From JBFHQE01 sp041592335 (GTDB lineage: Bacteria; Pseudomonadota; Gammaproteobacteria; Thiohalobacterales; Thiohalobacteraceae): a stretch of 64,000 bases of DNA. The stretch covers positions 52,254 through 116,253 of the forward strand of contig JBFHQE010000009.1 of NCBI GenBank assembly GCA_041592335.1. The letters are read 5' to 3'. The notes under the pieces were generated by a model, which saw nothing but the letters and a program-made list of their open reading frames with translations, was not told the DNA's origin and ran no database searches. Shown here one piece after another: positions 15,900-23,997 of this stretch; the first letter of the stretch is position 1, and every line of letters begins with the position of its first letter. A program made the translations under genes and the position numbers.

Positions 15900-16465
15900 T
15901 TACAGCCATTCTTGCTGTCGGCCTGCTCGCTGGTCTGTTTGGTTTATTGCTTGGCTATAGCGCCATTCGCTTCCATGTGGAATCCGATCCAGTAGTCGAT
16001 CAGATCGACGCCATCCTGCCACAGACACAGTGCGGCCAGTGCGGTTTCGCGGGCTGCCGCCCCTACGCGGAAGCCATTGCCAGCGGCGCGGCCGAGATCA
16101 ATCAATGTCCGCCCGGTGGCGAAGCCGGCATCCGCGCCCTGGCCGATTTACTGGGCCGGGATTTCATTCCCCTGAATGAAGAAGAACATGGCGAACACAA
16201 GGGCAAGGTTGTCGCCATCATCGACGAACAGGTGTGCATCGGTTGCACCTTGTGCATACAGGCCTGTCCGGTCGATGCCATTCTGGGCGCGGCCAAGCAC
16301 ATGCACACGGTCATCGAGGAAGAATGCACCGGCTGCGAACTCTGCGTGGAACCCTGCCCGGTGGATTGCATCGACATGGTGCCGGTCAAAACGGATATCG
16401 AGGAATGGAAGTGGCCATCGCCGGACGAACGCCTCAGCATCAATAACCAGCAGGCGTCGGCCTAA
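15896..16465 (+). CDS. rnfB: Electron transport complex subunit RnfB
   Basis: 189 residues. One N-terminal membrane helix, then a cluster site Cys46, Cys49, Cys54, Cys71, and two ferredoxin [4Fe-4S] sites (Cys114, 117, 120, 124 and Cys144, 147, 150, 154). RnfB is the entry point for electrons from ferredoxin in the cytosol. Order and overlap with rnfA are typical. All the expected cysteines are present. Confidence 0.96.
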   Translation: MITAILAVGLLAGLFGLLLGYSAIRFHVESDPVVDQIDAILPQTQCGQCGFAGCRPYAEAIASGAAEINQCPPGGEAGIRALADLLGRDFIPLNEEEHGEHKGKVVAIIDEQVCIGCTLCIQACPVDAILGAAKHMHTVIEEECTGCELCVEPCPVDCIDMVPVKTDIEEWKWPSPDERLSINNQQASA

Positions 16466-16470
16466 CGCTT

Positions 16471-18120
16471 ATGCGCAGCTTCAATCATCTCTACAAGTTT
16501 CACGGCGGTCTGCATCTGCCGGACAACAAGGCGCAGTCGACACAACGGCCGTTAAGCGCAGCGCCGATCCCCCCGCGCCTTGTTCTGCCGCTGCAACAGC
16601 ATATCGGTGAAGCGGCGGAGCCCGTGGTCGCCGTGGGCGACAAGGTGCTTAAGGGCCAGATGATCGCCGCCCCGCAGGGCTATATCAGCGTGCCGGTGCA
16701 TGCCAGCACCTCGGGCACGGTGGTGGATATTGGCCAGCACCCGGTGCCGCATCCATCCGGCCTGAAAGCACCCTGCATCGTTATCGAGGCGGATGGCGAG
16801 GATCGCTGGATCGAGTTGAATCCCATTGGCGATCGCTACCGGGAACTGGATCTGAACGAACTGCGCATGGCGATTCGCGACGCGGGCATCGTCGGACTGG
16901 GAGGCGCCGGTTTCCCCAGCTTCATCAAGATGAATCCCGGACCGCGCCGCCATGTCGACCTGCTGGTCATCAACGGTGCCGAATGCGAACCCTACATCAG
17001 CTGCGATGACCTGCTGATGCGAACACATGCCGACGACATGTTGCAGGGTGTGGCCATTCTCATGCACGCATTGCAGGTTAAACAATGCGTGATCGGCATC
17101 GAGGATAACAAGCCGGAAGCCATCGAAGCCGTCAGGGCCGCCGTGCAGGCGCATGGCAACAGCAACATTGAAGTCGTGGTGATTCCATCCCTGTATCCCA
17201 GCGGTGGCGAGCGCCAGCTGATCAAGATATTAACCGGCCAGGAAGTCCCATCGCAGGGCCTGCCCGCCGACATCGGCGTGGTCTGCCACAATCCCGGAAC
17301 CGCTGTCGCCATTCAGGCCGCCATTTATCGCGGCGAACCGCTGATCTCACGTATTGTCACCCTGACCGGCCAGGGTATTGCCGAACCACAGAATCTACTG
17401 GTGCGCATTGGCACGCCGATGCATTTCCTGGTTGAACAAAGCGGCGGCTATACCGAGAAAGTCGACCGTCTCCTGATGGGCGGACCGATGATGGGCTTTG
17501 CATTGCAGACCGATGAACTGCCGCTCATCAAGACCACCAACTGCCTGCTGGCCACCAGCCGCAGCGAAAGCCCGGCACCACCGGCGCCGCTACCCTGCAT
17601 CCGTTGCGGCCAGTGCGCGGATGCCTGTCCGGCGGACCTGCTGCCGCAACAGTTATTCTGGTACGCGCGGGCGCGCGATTTCGACAAGGCGCAGGACTAC
17701 AATCTGTTCGACTGTATCGAGTGCGGCTGCTGCGCCTATGTCTGTCCCAGCCACATCCCGCTGGTACAGTATTACCGCTTTGCCAAGACCGAAGTCTGGG
17801 CCCAGGAGCGCGAACGCGATAAGGCCGACGTTGCCCGGCAGCGTCATGAATTCCGGCTGGAGCGCCTGGAACGCGAACAACAGGAACGCGCGGCAAAACT
17901 GCGTAAAAAGAAAGAAGCCATCCAGGGCGATAAAAAGGATTCGGCGGACGATAAAAAGAAAGCAGCCATACAGGCGGCGCTGGATCGCGCCAAGGCCAAG
18001 AAAGCCGCCAACGGTGTTGCGCCGAAAAACACCGAGAATTTAACATCCGCCCAGCAGGAACAGATCAAGGCCGCGGATGCGCGCCGGACGGCGGCAAAAC
18101 AGCCAAAGGATAATAACTAA
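16471..18120 (+). CDS. rnfC: Electron transport complex subunit RnfC
   Basis: 549 residues. Peripheral subunit that binds flavin and NAD(H). It contains the glycine-rich GLGGAGFP motif (146-153), a soluble-ligand-binding-beta-grasp segment and two [4Fe-4S] sites, starting at Cys376 and Cys415. The charged Lys/Ala-rich C-terminal tail (about 440-549) is shorter than the repeat tail of E. coli RsxC but similar in kind. It begins six bases after rnfB. The tail is likely a coiled coil. Confidence 0.95.
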   Translation: MRSFNHLYKFHGGLHLPDNKAQSTQRPLSAAPIPPRLVLPLQQHIGEAAEPVVAVGDKVLKGQMIAAPQGYISVPVHASTSGTVVDIGQHPVPHPSGLKAPCIVIEADGEDRWIELNPIGDRYRELDLNELRMAIRDAGIVGLGGAGFPSFIKMNPGPRRHVDLLVINGAECEPYISCDDLLMRTHADDMLQGVAILMHALQVKQCVIGIEDNKPEAIEAVRAAVQAHGNSNIEVVVIPSLYPSGGERQLIKILTGQEVPSQGLPADIGVVCHNPGTAVAIQAAIYRGEPLISRIVTLTGQGIAEPQNLLVRIGTPMHFLVEQSGGYTEKVDRLLMGGPMMGFALQTDELPLIKTTNCLLATSRSESPAPPAPLPCIRCGQCADACPADLLPQQLFWYARARDFDKAQDYNLFDCIECGCCAYVCPSHIPLVQYYRFAKTEVWAQERERDKADVARQRHEFRLERLEREQQERAAKLRKKKEAIQGDKKDSADDKKKAAIQAALDRAKAKKAANGVAPKNTENLTSAQQEQIKAADARRTAAKQPKDNN

Positions 18121-18126
18121 ACCATT

Positions 18127-19173
18127 ATGCAATTCCCCACCTACAGTTCACCGCATACCCTCGGGCAGCGCAATGTCAGCAACATCATGCACCAGGTCCT
18201 GCTGGCGCTGCTGCCCGGTATCGTCTGTGCCATCTGGTTTTTCGGCTGGGGAACCCTGTTCAATATTCTGATCGCGGCCGTCACCTGCATTGGCGCGGAA
18301 GCGGCCGTGCTCGCGTTACGCAAGCGTCCGGTACGTCCGACTCTCGCGGATGGCAGCGCCCTGTTGACCGGCGTACTGCTCGCACTCTGTCTGCCCGCGT
18401 TGACGCCCTGGTGGATTCCGGTAATCGGCAGCCTGTTTGCCATCGTGGTTGCCAAGCAGTTGTATGGTGGGCTGGGTTACAACCCCTTCAATCCCGCCAT
18501 GATCGGTTACGTGGTGTTGCTGATTTCATTTCCACTCGAGATGACGCTCTGGAGTTCACCGGCGAGTGTGGGCACGCACAGCCTGAGCTTTCTGCAAACG
18601 GCGCACTGGCTGTTCCTGGGCGAACTGCCCGCTGAAATGACGCTCGATGCCTACAGCATGGCAACACCGCTCGATACCGTGAAGACGCAACTCGGTCTGG
18701 GCTTTACCGTCAGCGAAATCCAGCAGGCCGCAATCTTTGCCAGTATCGGCGGAGTCGGCTGGCAATGGGTGAATGTTGCGTTTCTGGCTGGCGGTATTTA
18801 TCTCCTGGTGCGCGGCTTTATCGCCTGGCAGATACCGGCGGCCATGTTGCTGGGCCTGTTCGTGATCGCCACCCTGTTTTATGGGATCGATTCCGATCAG
18901 TACGCCTCACCCATCTTCCACATGTTCAGCGGCGCCGCCATGCTCGGTGCCTTCTTCATCGCTACCGACCCGGTCTCCGGCAGTACGACTTATAAAGGAC
19001 GACTAATCTTCGGCGCTGGCATCGGCCTGATCGCCTACATCATTCGTACCTGGGGCGGTTATCCGGATGGCGTCGCTTTCGGCGTACTACTGATGAACAT
19101 GGCCGTGCCCACGATTGATTACTACACCCAACCACGCGTATTTGGCGGCAAGCGGCGCGAGGAAGAGGAATGA
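18127..19173 (+). CDS. rnfD: Electron transport complex subunit RnfD
   Basis: 348 residues with about nine to ten membrane helices. The covalent FMN site is recognised by DAYSMATPLD, Thr180 being the expected attachment residue. RnfD resembles NqrB of the sodium-pumping NADH:quinone reductase and carries the ion path. It overlaps rnfG by four bases (ATGA). The SGSTT element near residue 288 matches the family. Confidence 0.95.
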   Translation: MQFPTYSSPHTLGQRNVSNIMHQVLLALLPGIVCAIWFFGWGTLFNILIAAVTCIGAEAAVLALRKRPVRPTLADGSALLTGVLLALCLPALTPWWIPVIGSLFAIVVAKQLYGGLGYNPFNPAMIGYVVLLISFPLEMTLWSSPASVGTHSLSFLQTAHWLFLGELPAEMTLDAYSMATPLDTVKTQLGLGFTVSEIQQAAIFASIGGVGWQWVNVAFLAGGIYLLVRGFIAWQIPAAMLLGLFVIATLFYGIDSDQYASPIFHMFSGAAMLGAFFIATDPVSGSTTYKGRLIFGAGIGLIAYIIRTWGGYPDGVAFGVLLMNMAVPTIDYYTQPRVFGGKRREEEE

Positions 19174-19826
19174 CCGCGTTACGCCAGATAACCCTGACCG
19201 GTATCCTGCTGCTGGTGTTTGCCATGATCGGCACCGGGCTGGTGGCCATCACCTTCGAGGGCACCAAGGAAAAGATTGCCAAGAACGAACGCGAAGTCTT
19301 GTTGCGTCAGCTTAACCAGATCATCGATCCTGAACGCCACAACAACGATCTGATCGCGGACACCATCAGCGTTATCGAGCCGGCCTGGCTGGGCAGCGCG
19401 GAACCCCTCACTGTTTATCGCGCGCGTATCGATAATACGCCGGTTGCCCTGGTGTTCACCGCCATCGCGCCGGACGGTTACAGTGGCAGCATCAAGCTGC
19501 TGATCGGCGTCAACACCGCCGGGATCGTGGAAGGAGTACGCGTACTGGCGCACCGCGAAACTCCGGGGCTCGGGGATGCCATCGATATCGAGCGCTCGAA
19601 GTGGATTACCGGCTTTTCCGGAAAATCACTGGAAAATCCCGGGTTAAAACAGTGGGCGGTGAAAAAGGATGGCGGCAGCTTCGACCAGTTTACCGGCGCC
19701 ACCATTACCCCACGCGCCGTCGTGAAAGCCGTCAAGCGGGCTTTGTTATACTTCGAGGCTCACCAGGAGCAACTCTTCGCCCGGCCCGATACGGACCTTG
19801 CGCCTAAAGGTAAGACAGATGAGTGA
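19170..19826 (+). CDS. rnfG: Electron transport complex subunit RnfG
   Basis: 218 residues. One N-terminal membrane helix (about 8-28) and a periplasmic FMN-binding domain with the flavinylation motif FTGATIT (174-180), whose threonine carries covalent FMN after ApbE action. The motif GLGD in HRETPGLGDAID is also typical. It overlaps rnfD at its start and rnfE at its end. No apbE gene is visible in the window, so the flavin transferase must be encoded elsewhere. Confidence 0.95.
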   Translation: MTALRQITLTGILLLVFAMIGTGLVAITFEGTKEKIAKNEREVLLRQLNQIIDPERHNNDLIADTISVIEPAWLGSAEPLTVYRARIDNTPVALVFTAIAPDGYSGSIKLLIGVNTAGIVEGVRVLAHRETPGLGDAIDIERSKWITGFSGKSLENPGLKQWAVKKDGGSFDQFTGATITPRAVVKAVKRALLYFEAHQEQLFARPDTDLAPKGKTDE

Positions 19827-20508
19827 ACCCAGTTATCGCGAGATCTCCCTGAGCGGCCTCTGGCACAACAATCCCGGGCTGGTGCAGTTGCTGGGCCTGT
19901 GCCCGCTGCTGGCCGTGACCGGCAGCTTCGTTAACGGACTCGGGCTGGGCCTTGCCACCACGCTCACGCTGATCATTTCCAACGTCACCATTTCCCTTAT
20001 CCGAAACTGGGTACGTCCGGAAGTGCGCATCCCGGTATTCGTGCTGGTTATCGCCTCGGCCGTGACCGTGATTGAGTTGTCCATGAGCGCCTGGTTCCAC
20101 GAGCTCTACAAGATCCTCGGTATTTTCATACCGTTGATCGTGACCAACTGCGCCATCATTGGGCGAGCCGAAGCCTTCGCCTCCAAGCACAATCCCCGCC
20201 GCGCCTTTACCGACGGTCTCGCCATGGGGCTGGGCTTCACCCTGGTACTGATCGCGTTGGGCAGCATGCGCGAGATCATCGGCCAGGGCACGCTGTTTGC
20301 CCAGATCAATTTAATGCTGGGCGATTATGCTGCCAACTGGACCATCACTTTTATCGAGGACTATCGCGGCTTTCTGTTGGCGATACTGCCACCAGGCGCT
20401 TTCATTGGCCTCGGTTTATTAATCGCGCTGAAGAATATCATTGATGCGCGACTGCAGAAGAAAGTAGTAGCTGTGCCAGTTATTACGGAAGAGCCGGTTA
20501 AGGCTTAA
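19819..20508 (+). CDS. rnfE: Electron transport complex subunit RnfE
   Basis: 229 residues, six membrane helices, homologous to RnfA. The conserved signatures LGLCPLLAVT and PLIVTNCAIIGRAEAFA carry the two cysteines of the membrane Fe-S site. The start at 19819 (MSEPSYREI) follows AAAGG and overlaps the end of rnfG by eight bases; an upstream TTG would only add a few residues unlike the family. It closes the Rnf operon. Confidence 0.95.
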   Translation: MSEPSYREISLSGLWHNNPGLVQLLGLCPLLAVTGSFVNGLGLGLATTLTLIISNVTISLIRNWVRPEVRIPVFVLVIASAVTVIELSMSAWFHELYKILGIFIPLIVTNCAIIGRAEAFASKHNPRRAFTDGLAMGLGFTLVLIALGSMREIIGQGTLFAQINLMLGDYAANWTITFIEDYRGFLLAILPPGAFIGLGLLIALKNIIDARLQKKVVAVPVITEEPVKA

Positions 20509-20630
20509 TTCTAAAACGCACAAGGCAATCCGATAAGCGTGTTTTTTCGCGCGACTGTCAGTTACCGGAGCAAGAAACAAACTAAGCTTTGAGGATTGCA
20601 AAAGCGCACTCTAGAGACAAATAAACACCC

Positions 20631-20659
20631 CTGGATTCCGGCCTTCGCCGGAATGACGG
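20631..20659. repeat. Single CTGGATTCCGGC REP-like hairpin
   Basis: One unit, CTGGATTCCGGC followed by the CTTCGCCGGAATGAC half, of the same family as the pair at 11725-11790. It ends only 11 bases before the nth ATG. A hairpin at that spot would sit in the nth ribosome-binding region if transcribed from the Rnf side, so it may lower read-through expression of nth. Confidence 0.8.
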
Positions 20660-20669
20660 CTAAGCTGAA

Positions 20670-21314
20670 ATGAACAAGCAAAAACGTATTGAAATCTTCA
20701 CGCGCCTGCGCGATCAGAACCCACACCCGACCACCGAGCTGAACTACAGTAACGAATTCCAGTTGCTGATTGCCGTAATACTCTCGGCCCAGGCCACCGA
20801 TGTCAGCGTCAACAAAGCCACCAGCGCACTGTTCAGGAAAATCAAAACACCCGCCGCGCTGCTCAAACTTGGCGAAGCGGGACTGATCCAGCACATCAAG
20901 ACCATCGGCCTGTTTAACAGCAAGGCCAAGAATGTCATCAAGACCTGCGAAATCCTGGTGAACCAGCATCAAGGCCAGGTCCCTGAAGATCGCGCATCAC
21001 TCGAAGCACTGCCCGGCGTGGGCCGCAAAACCGCCAACGTGGTACTCAATACTGCCTTCGGCCATCCCACTATCGCCGTCGATACACACATATTTCGGGT
21101 ATCGAATCGCACCAGCATTGCACCGGGAAAGAACGTCAATGAAGTTGAACAACGATTGTTAAAATTTATCCCGGATGAATTCAAGCAGGACGCGCATCAC
21201 TGGCTGATCCTGCATGGCCGTTATGTCTGCATGGCGCGCAAACCCCAATGCCCGGATTGCATCATTGCGGATTTGTGCGAGTATCGTCACAAGACGTTAG
21301 AGAGTGACTCATGA
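20670..21314 (+). CDS. nth: Endonuclease III (DNA glycosylase/AP lyase)
   Basis: 214 residues. Removes oxidised pyrimidines and cleaves at the abasic site. The helix-hairpin-helix LPGVGRKTANVV contains the Schiff-base Lys120, Asp138 is the catalytic acid, and the [4Fe-4S] cluster has Cys187, Cys194, Cys197 and Cys203, numbers that match the E. coli protein. It follows rnfE, the standard gammaproteobacterial order, but with a gap that holds a REP-like unit. The downstream DUF1841 gene overlaps its stop by four bases. Confidence 0.97.
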   Translation: MNKQKRIEIFTRLRDQNPHPTTELNYSNEFQLLIAVILSAQATDVSVNKATSALFRKIKTPAALLKLGEAGLIQHIKTIGLFNSKAKNVIKTCEILVNQHQGQVPEDRASLEALPGVGRKTANVVLNTAFGHPTIAVDTHIFRVSNRTSIAPGKNVNEVEQRLLKFIPDEFKQDAHHWLILHGRYVCMARKPQCPDCIIADLCEYRHKTLESDS

Positions 21315-21748
21315 GCAATCCGTTCCCCAACAACCGCGACGATATCCGCCTGGCTTATTGCCGTGTCTGGCAAAAACATTTATCGCAGTCAGCCATGGAG
21401 CCACTGGAACAACTGATCCTCGATGTCGTGCTTGAACATCCTGAATACCAACCCATGCTCGCGGACAGCGAGAAGGCGCTTGGCAGGGACTATCTCCCCG
21501 AAGCCGGTGAAACCAATCCGTTTCTGCACATGGGTATGCACATCGCGATTCGCGAGCAACTGAGTACCGATCGACCCAGCGGCATTCGATCACTTTATCA
21601 GCAACTGCTGATAAAGAAGGGCGACGCACATGCGCTCGAGCATGACATGATGGAATGTCTTGGTCATGCCCTCTGGCAGGCGCAGCGCAATGCCCGACAA
21701 CCCAGTGATGACGATTATCTGAACTGTTTGCGCGCATTATTGTCCTGA
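21311..21748 (+). CDS. DUF1841 family protein
   Basis: 145 residues, soluble, helical. The pattern TNPFLHMGMHIAIREQLSTD and the later EHDMMECLGHALWQAQR are the hallmark of DUF1841, a family widespread in Proteobacteria with no established biochemical role. The start overlaps the nth stop by four bases (ATGA), so it is translationally coupled to nth. The conserved His and Glu residues could hint at a metal site, but this is inference. Confidence 0.85.
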   Translation: MSNPFPNNRDDIRLAYCRVWQKHLSQSAMEPLEQLILDVVLEHPEYQPMLADSEKALGRDYLPEAGETNPFLHMGMHIAIREQLSTDRPSGIRSLYQQLLIKKGDAHALEHDMMECLGHALWQAQRNARQPSDDDYLNCLRALLS

Positions 21749-21845
21749 TCGCCACAAAAATTTGACCTTCGCTGGGAACAATTCCAGACTCGCACCGGTC
21801 ATAGCTCTGAACTCAATCATTCCTGCGACAGCGCACCAAGCCTGC

Positions 21846-21876
21846 TTGCAGACTTCCCGGGTGGTCCGGGTATACA
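21846..21876 (+). promoter_or_regulatory. Candidate promoter with 19-base spacer before the bufferin-type gene
   Basis: TTGCAG (21846-21851) and TATACA (21871-21876) are separated by 19 bases, longer than the normal 17. A dyad CCCGG-N5-CCGGG fills the spacer. This layout is that of MerR-family promoters such as CueR targets, in which the activator untwists an over-long spacer. The dyad itself is not a clean CueR match. Transcription would begin about 20 bases before the ATG at 21901. Confidence 0.35.
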
Positions 21877-21900
21877 ACAACCTAGAGTGGAGTAACTCAC

Positions 21901-22263
21901 ATGAGCAACAAATCTATGAAACCCCTGAGCCTGGCCCTTGGCGCGGCATTCGCAACCACGCTGGCGGCCTCTTCCGTAACCGCGGCCGAAAACCCGTTCG
22001 CCATGAACGAACTCTCAAGCGGCTACAAAGTAGCCAGCAGCCATGAAGGCAAGTGTGGCGAAGGCAAATGCGGTGAAGGCATGATGAAGGACGCCACTGA
22101 AGGAAAATGCGGCGAAGGTAAATGCGGTGAAGGCAAGTGCGGCGGCGAAATGAAGAAAGACGCCAAAGAAGGCAAGTGCGGTGAAGGCAAATGCGGCGAG
22201 AGCATGAACAAGGACGCCAAGGAAGGCAAGTGCGGTGAAGGCAAATGCGGCGCCATGAACTAA
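21901..22263 (+). CDS. Bufferin-type RiPP precursor with nine EGKCG repeats
   Basis: 120 residues. Signal peptide 1-28, then a short conserved-looking stretch ENPFAMNELSSGYKVA (30-45) and a low-complexity tail with nine EGKCG units (49-58, 67-81, 90-99, 108-117), so nine cysteines at 52, 57, 70, 75, 80, 93, 98, 111 and 116. The blocks are separated by eight-residue spacers of the type xxMxKDAx. This is the form of HvfA/bufferin precursors, which are exported and whose Cys are converted to copper-binding heterocycles by an MNIO enzyme. Its partner genes start nine bases later. A good ribosome site (GGAG, eight bases) precedes the ATG. The modification is inferred from the family. Confidence 0.85.
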   Translation: MSNKSMKPLSLALGAAFATTLAASSVTAAENPFAMNELSSGYKVASSHEGKCGEGKCGEGMMKDATEGKCGEGKCGEGKCGGEMKKDAKEGKCGEGKCGESMNKDAKEGKCGEGKCGAMN

Positions 22264-22272
22264 GGTGGCAGC

Positions 22273-23130
22273 ATGAATCCTGACCGTTACCCAGTAAACG
22301 GCGCCGGATTGGGTCTGCGGCGGTCCCTGTTGGGGCCGCTCGCGGATCAACCTGCCAAACAGGTCGGCTTTTACGAAGTTGCACCGGAAAACTGGATTGG
22401 CGTCGGCGGCAAATATGGCAAACAGTTTCGCGCCTTTACCGAGCACCATGATTTCGTGACGCATGGCCTGTCGTTATCGATAGGTAGCCCGTCGCCACTG
22501 GACGAAGCTTTTCTGCAACGTCTGAAAAAATTCCTGGATCTACACAACATCCAGACTTACACCGAACACCTCAGCTATTGCAGCGATGACGGCCATCTGT
22601 ACGACCTGATGCCCATTCCTTTCACGGAAGACGCCGTGAAGTATGTAGCCGCGCGTATTCGCAGGGTACAGGACATCCTCGAACGCCGCATCGCCATGGA
22701 AAACGTTTCCTATTACGCCGCGCCCGGCAAGGAGATGGAAGAAATCGACTTCCTCAATGCCGTACTGGAAGAAGCCGACTGCGACCTGCTGCTGGATGTG
22801 AACAATATTTACGTCAATAGCGTCAACCATGGATATGACGCTGACGACTTTCTCGGCCGTATTCCCGGCGAACGTATCAGCTATATTCATGTCGCGGGGC
22901 ACTACAACGAAGCCGAAGACCTGATCGTCGATACACATGGCGCGGATGTAATCGATCCCGTCTGGCAATTGCTGGAAAAGACCTATCGACAATACGGCGT
23001 GATACCGACCCTGCTGGAGCGCGACTTCAACATTCCGCCGCTGCCCGAGCTGCTGGCCGAGGTAGACCAGATTGTGCAACGCCAGCAACAGTATGCCAGC
23101 GATGGACAACAGGCCAAGCGTCATGGCTGA
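22273..23130 (+). CDS. MNIO (DUF692) multinuclear iron enzyme, RiPP-modifying
   Basis: 285 residues, TIM-barrel DUF692 family, which oxidises cysteines of RiPP precursors at a multi-iron centre. The characteristic metal and active-site residues are visible: Glu35 (EVAPENW), His64, Glu98/His99 (TEHLSY), Glu143/Asn144, Asp175/Asn177/Asn178 (LLDVNNIYVN), His206 and His210 (HVAGH), Asp220/His222 (DTHG) and Glu249 (LLERD). It follows the EGKCG precursor by nine bases with a strong AAGGTGG site and overlaps the next gene by eight. Equivalent to HvfB/BufB. Length is normal. Confidence 0.92.
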   Translation: MNPDRYPVNGAGLGLRRSLLGPLADQPAKQVGFYEVAPENWIGVGGKYGKQFRAFTEHHDFVTHGLSLSIGSPSPLDEAFLQRLKKFLDLHNIQTYTEHLSYCSDDGHLYDLMPIPFTEDAVKYVAARIRRVQDILERRIAMENVSYYAAPGKEMEEIDFLNAVLEEADCDLLLDVNNIYVNSVNHGYDADDFLGRIPGERISYIHVAGHYNEAEDLIVDTHGADVIDPVWQLLEKTYRQYGVIPTLLERDFNIPPLPELLAEVDQIVQRQQQYASDGQQAKRHG

Positions 23131-23896
23131 GCTGCCGACGTTTCAGCAGCAGCAGTACCGCTTCGCCGCGCATATTCGCGACCCCGAACGTCATGCCCTG
23201 CCGGATAATATTGAAGACCGGCGCATGGGTATCTACCGCGACCTTTTCTACAACAACGTGGAAGGCTTTCTGTCCAACACTCTGCCGGTATTGCGCGAAC
23301 TGATGTCCGATGAGGACTGGCACCGGATGGCGCGGGCGTTCTTCGCACAGCATCATTCGCACTCGCCCTATTTCCTCGATATCCCGCGCGAGTTCATTAC
23401 CTGGCTGACCGAGGAACGCGAACCTCAAGCGGACGACCTGCCGTTCCTGGCCGAACTGGCGCATTATGAATGGATTGAACTGGCCCTGTCGGTCGCGGAA
23501 CTGAGCGATGCCGGCCGCACGGTGGATGAAGACATCGACTTGCTGACCGGTATCCCACTGGTGTCGGAACTCGCCTGGCCATTGACCTACCTGTTCCCGG
23601 TGCATCGCATCCAGCCCGACTTCCAGCCACGCGAACCGGACGAAACGCCCAGCAACTTCATCATCTATCGCGATTCGGACGACGAGGTTCATTTCCTGGA
23701 ACTCAATCCCGTAAGCGCCCGCCTGTTCGGGCTGATCAGGGACGCGGATGCCACCAACCAGAGCACTGAGCGCTGCCTGCATCAGATTGCGACCGAACTG
23801 CAACATCCCGATCCCGCTCAGATTATTCAATTCGGCCTGGGCATCCTGCAGGACTGGGCCGGGCGCGGGATTATTCTCGGCTGCCGCCGACCTTAG
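23123..23896 (+). CDS. DUF2063 (HvfC/BufC-like) partner of the MNIO enzyme
   Basis: 257 residues. The N-terminal part FQQQQYRFAAHIRDPE with RRMGIYRDLFYNNVEGFLSN (about residues 33-52) is the DUF2063 signature; the C-terminal half is a second, beta-rich domain. In known systems the protein is needed with the MNIO enzyme to recognise or present the precursor peptide. The start at 23123 (MAELPTFQQ) overlaps the MNIO stop by eight bases, indicating coupled synthesis. Confidence 0.88.
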   Translation: MAELPTFQQQQYRFAAHIRDPERHALPDNIEDRRMGIYRDLFYNNVEGFLSNTLPVLRELMSDEDWHRMARAFFAQHHSHSPYFLDIPREFITWLTEEREPQADDLPFLAELAHYEWIELALSVAELSDAGRTVDEDIDLLTGIPLVSELAWPLTYLFPVHRIQPDFQPREPDETPSNFIIYRDSDDEVHFLELNPVSARLFGLIRDADATNQSTERCLHQIATELQHPDPAQIIQFGLGILQDWAGRGIILGCRRP

Positions 23897-23997
23897 CCGT
23901 CTAAAGCCACCTGCCCCCTCGCCGCTATAACTGCTGGATGGTAGTAGATTTTTTGTCAGAACCGCGACAGCTCTGACACAGTTTAAGGAAAAACGGC

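Noticed and set aside
22045..22257. Direct DNA repeats that could be read as a CRISPR array
   Set aside because: The repeats are coding, have no unique spacers, and give EGKCG units in frame within a signal-peptide protein.
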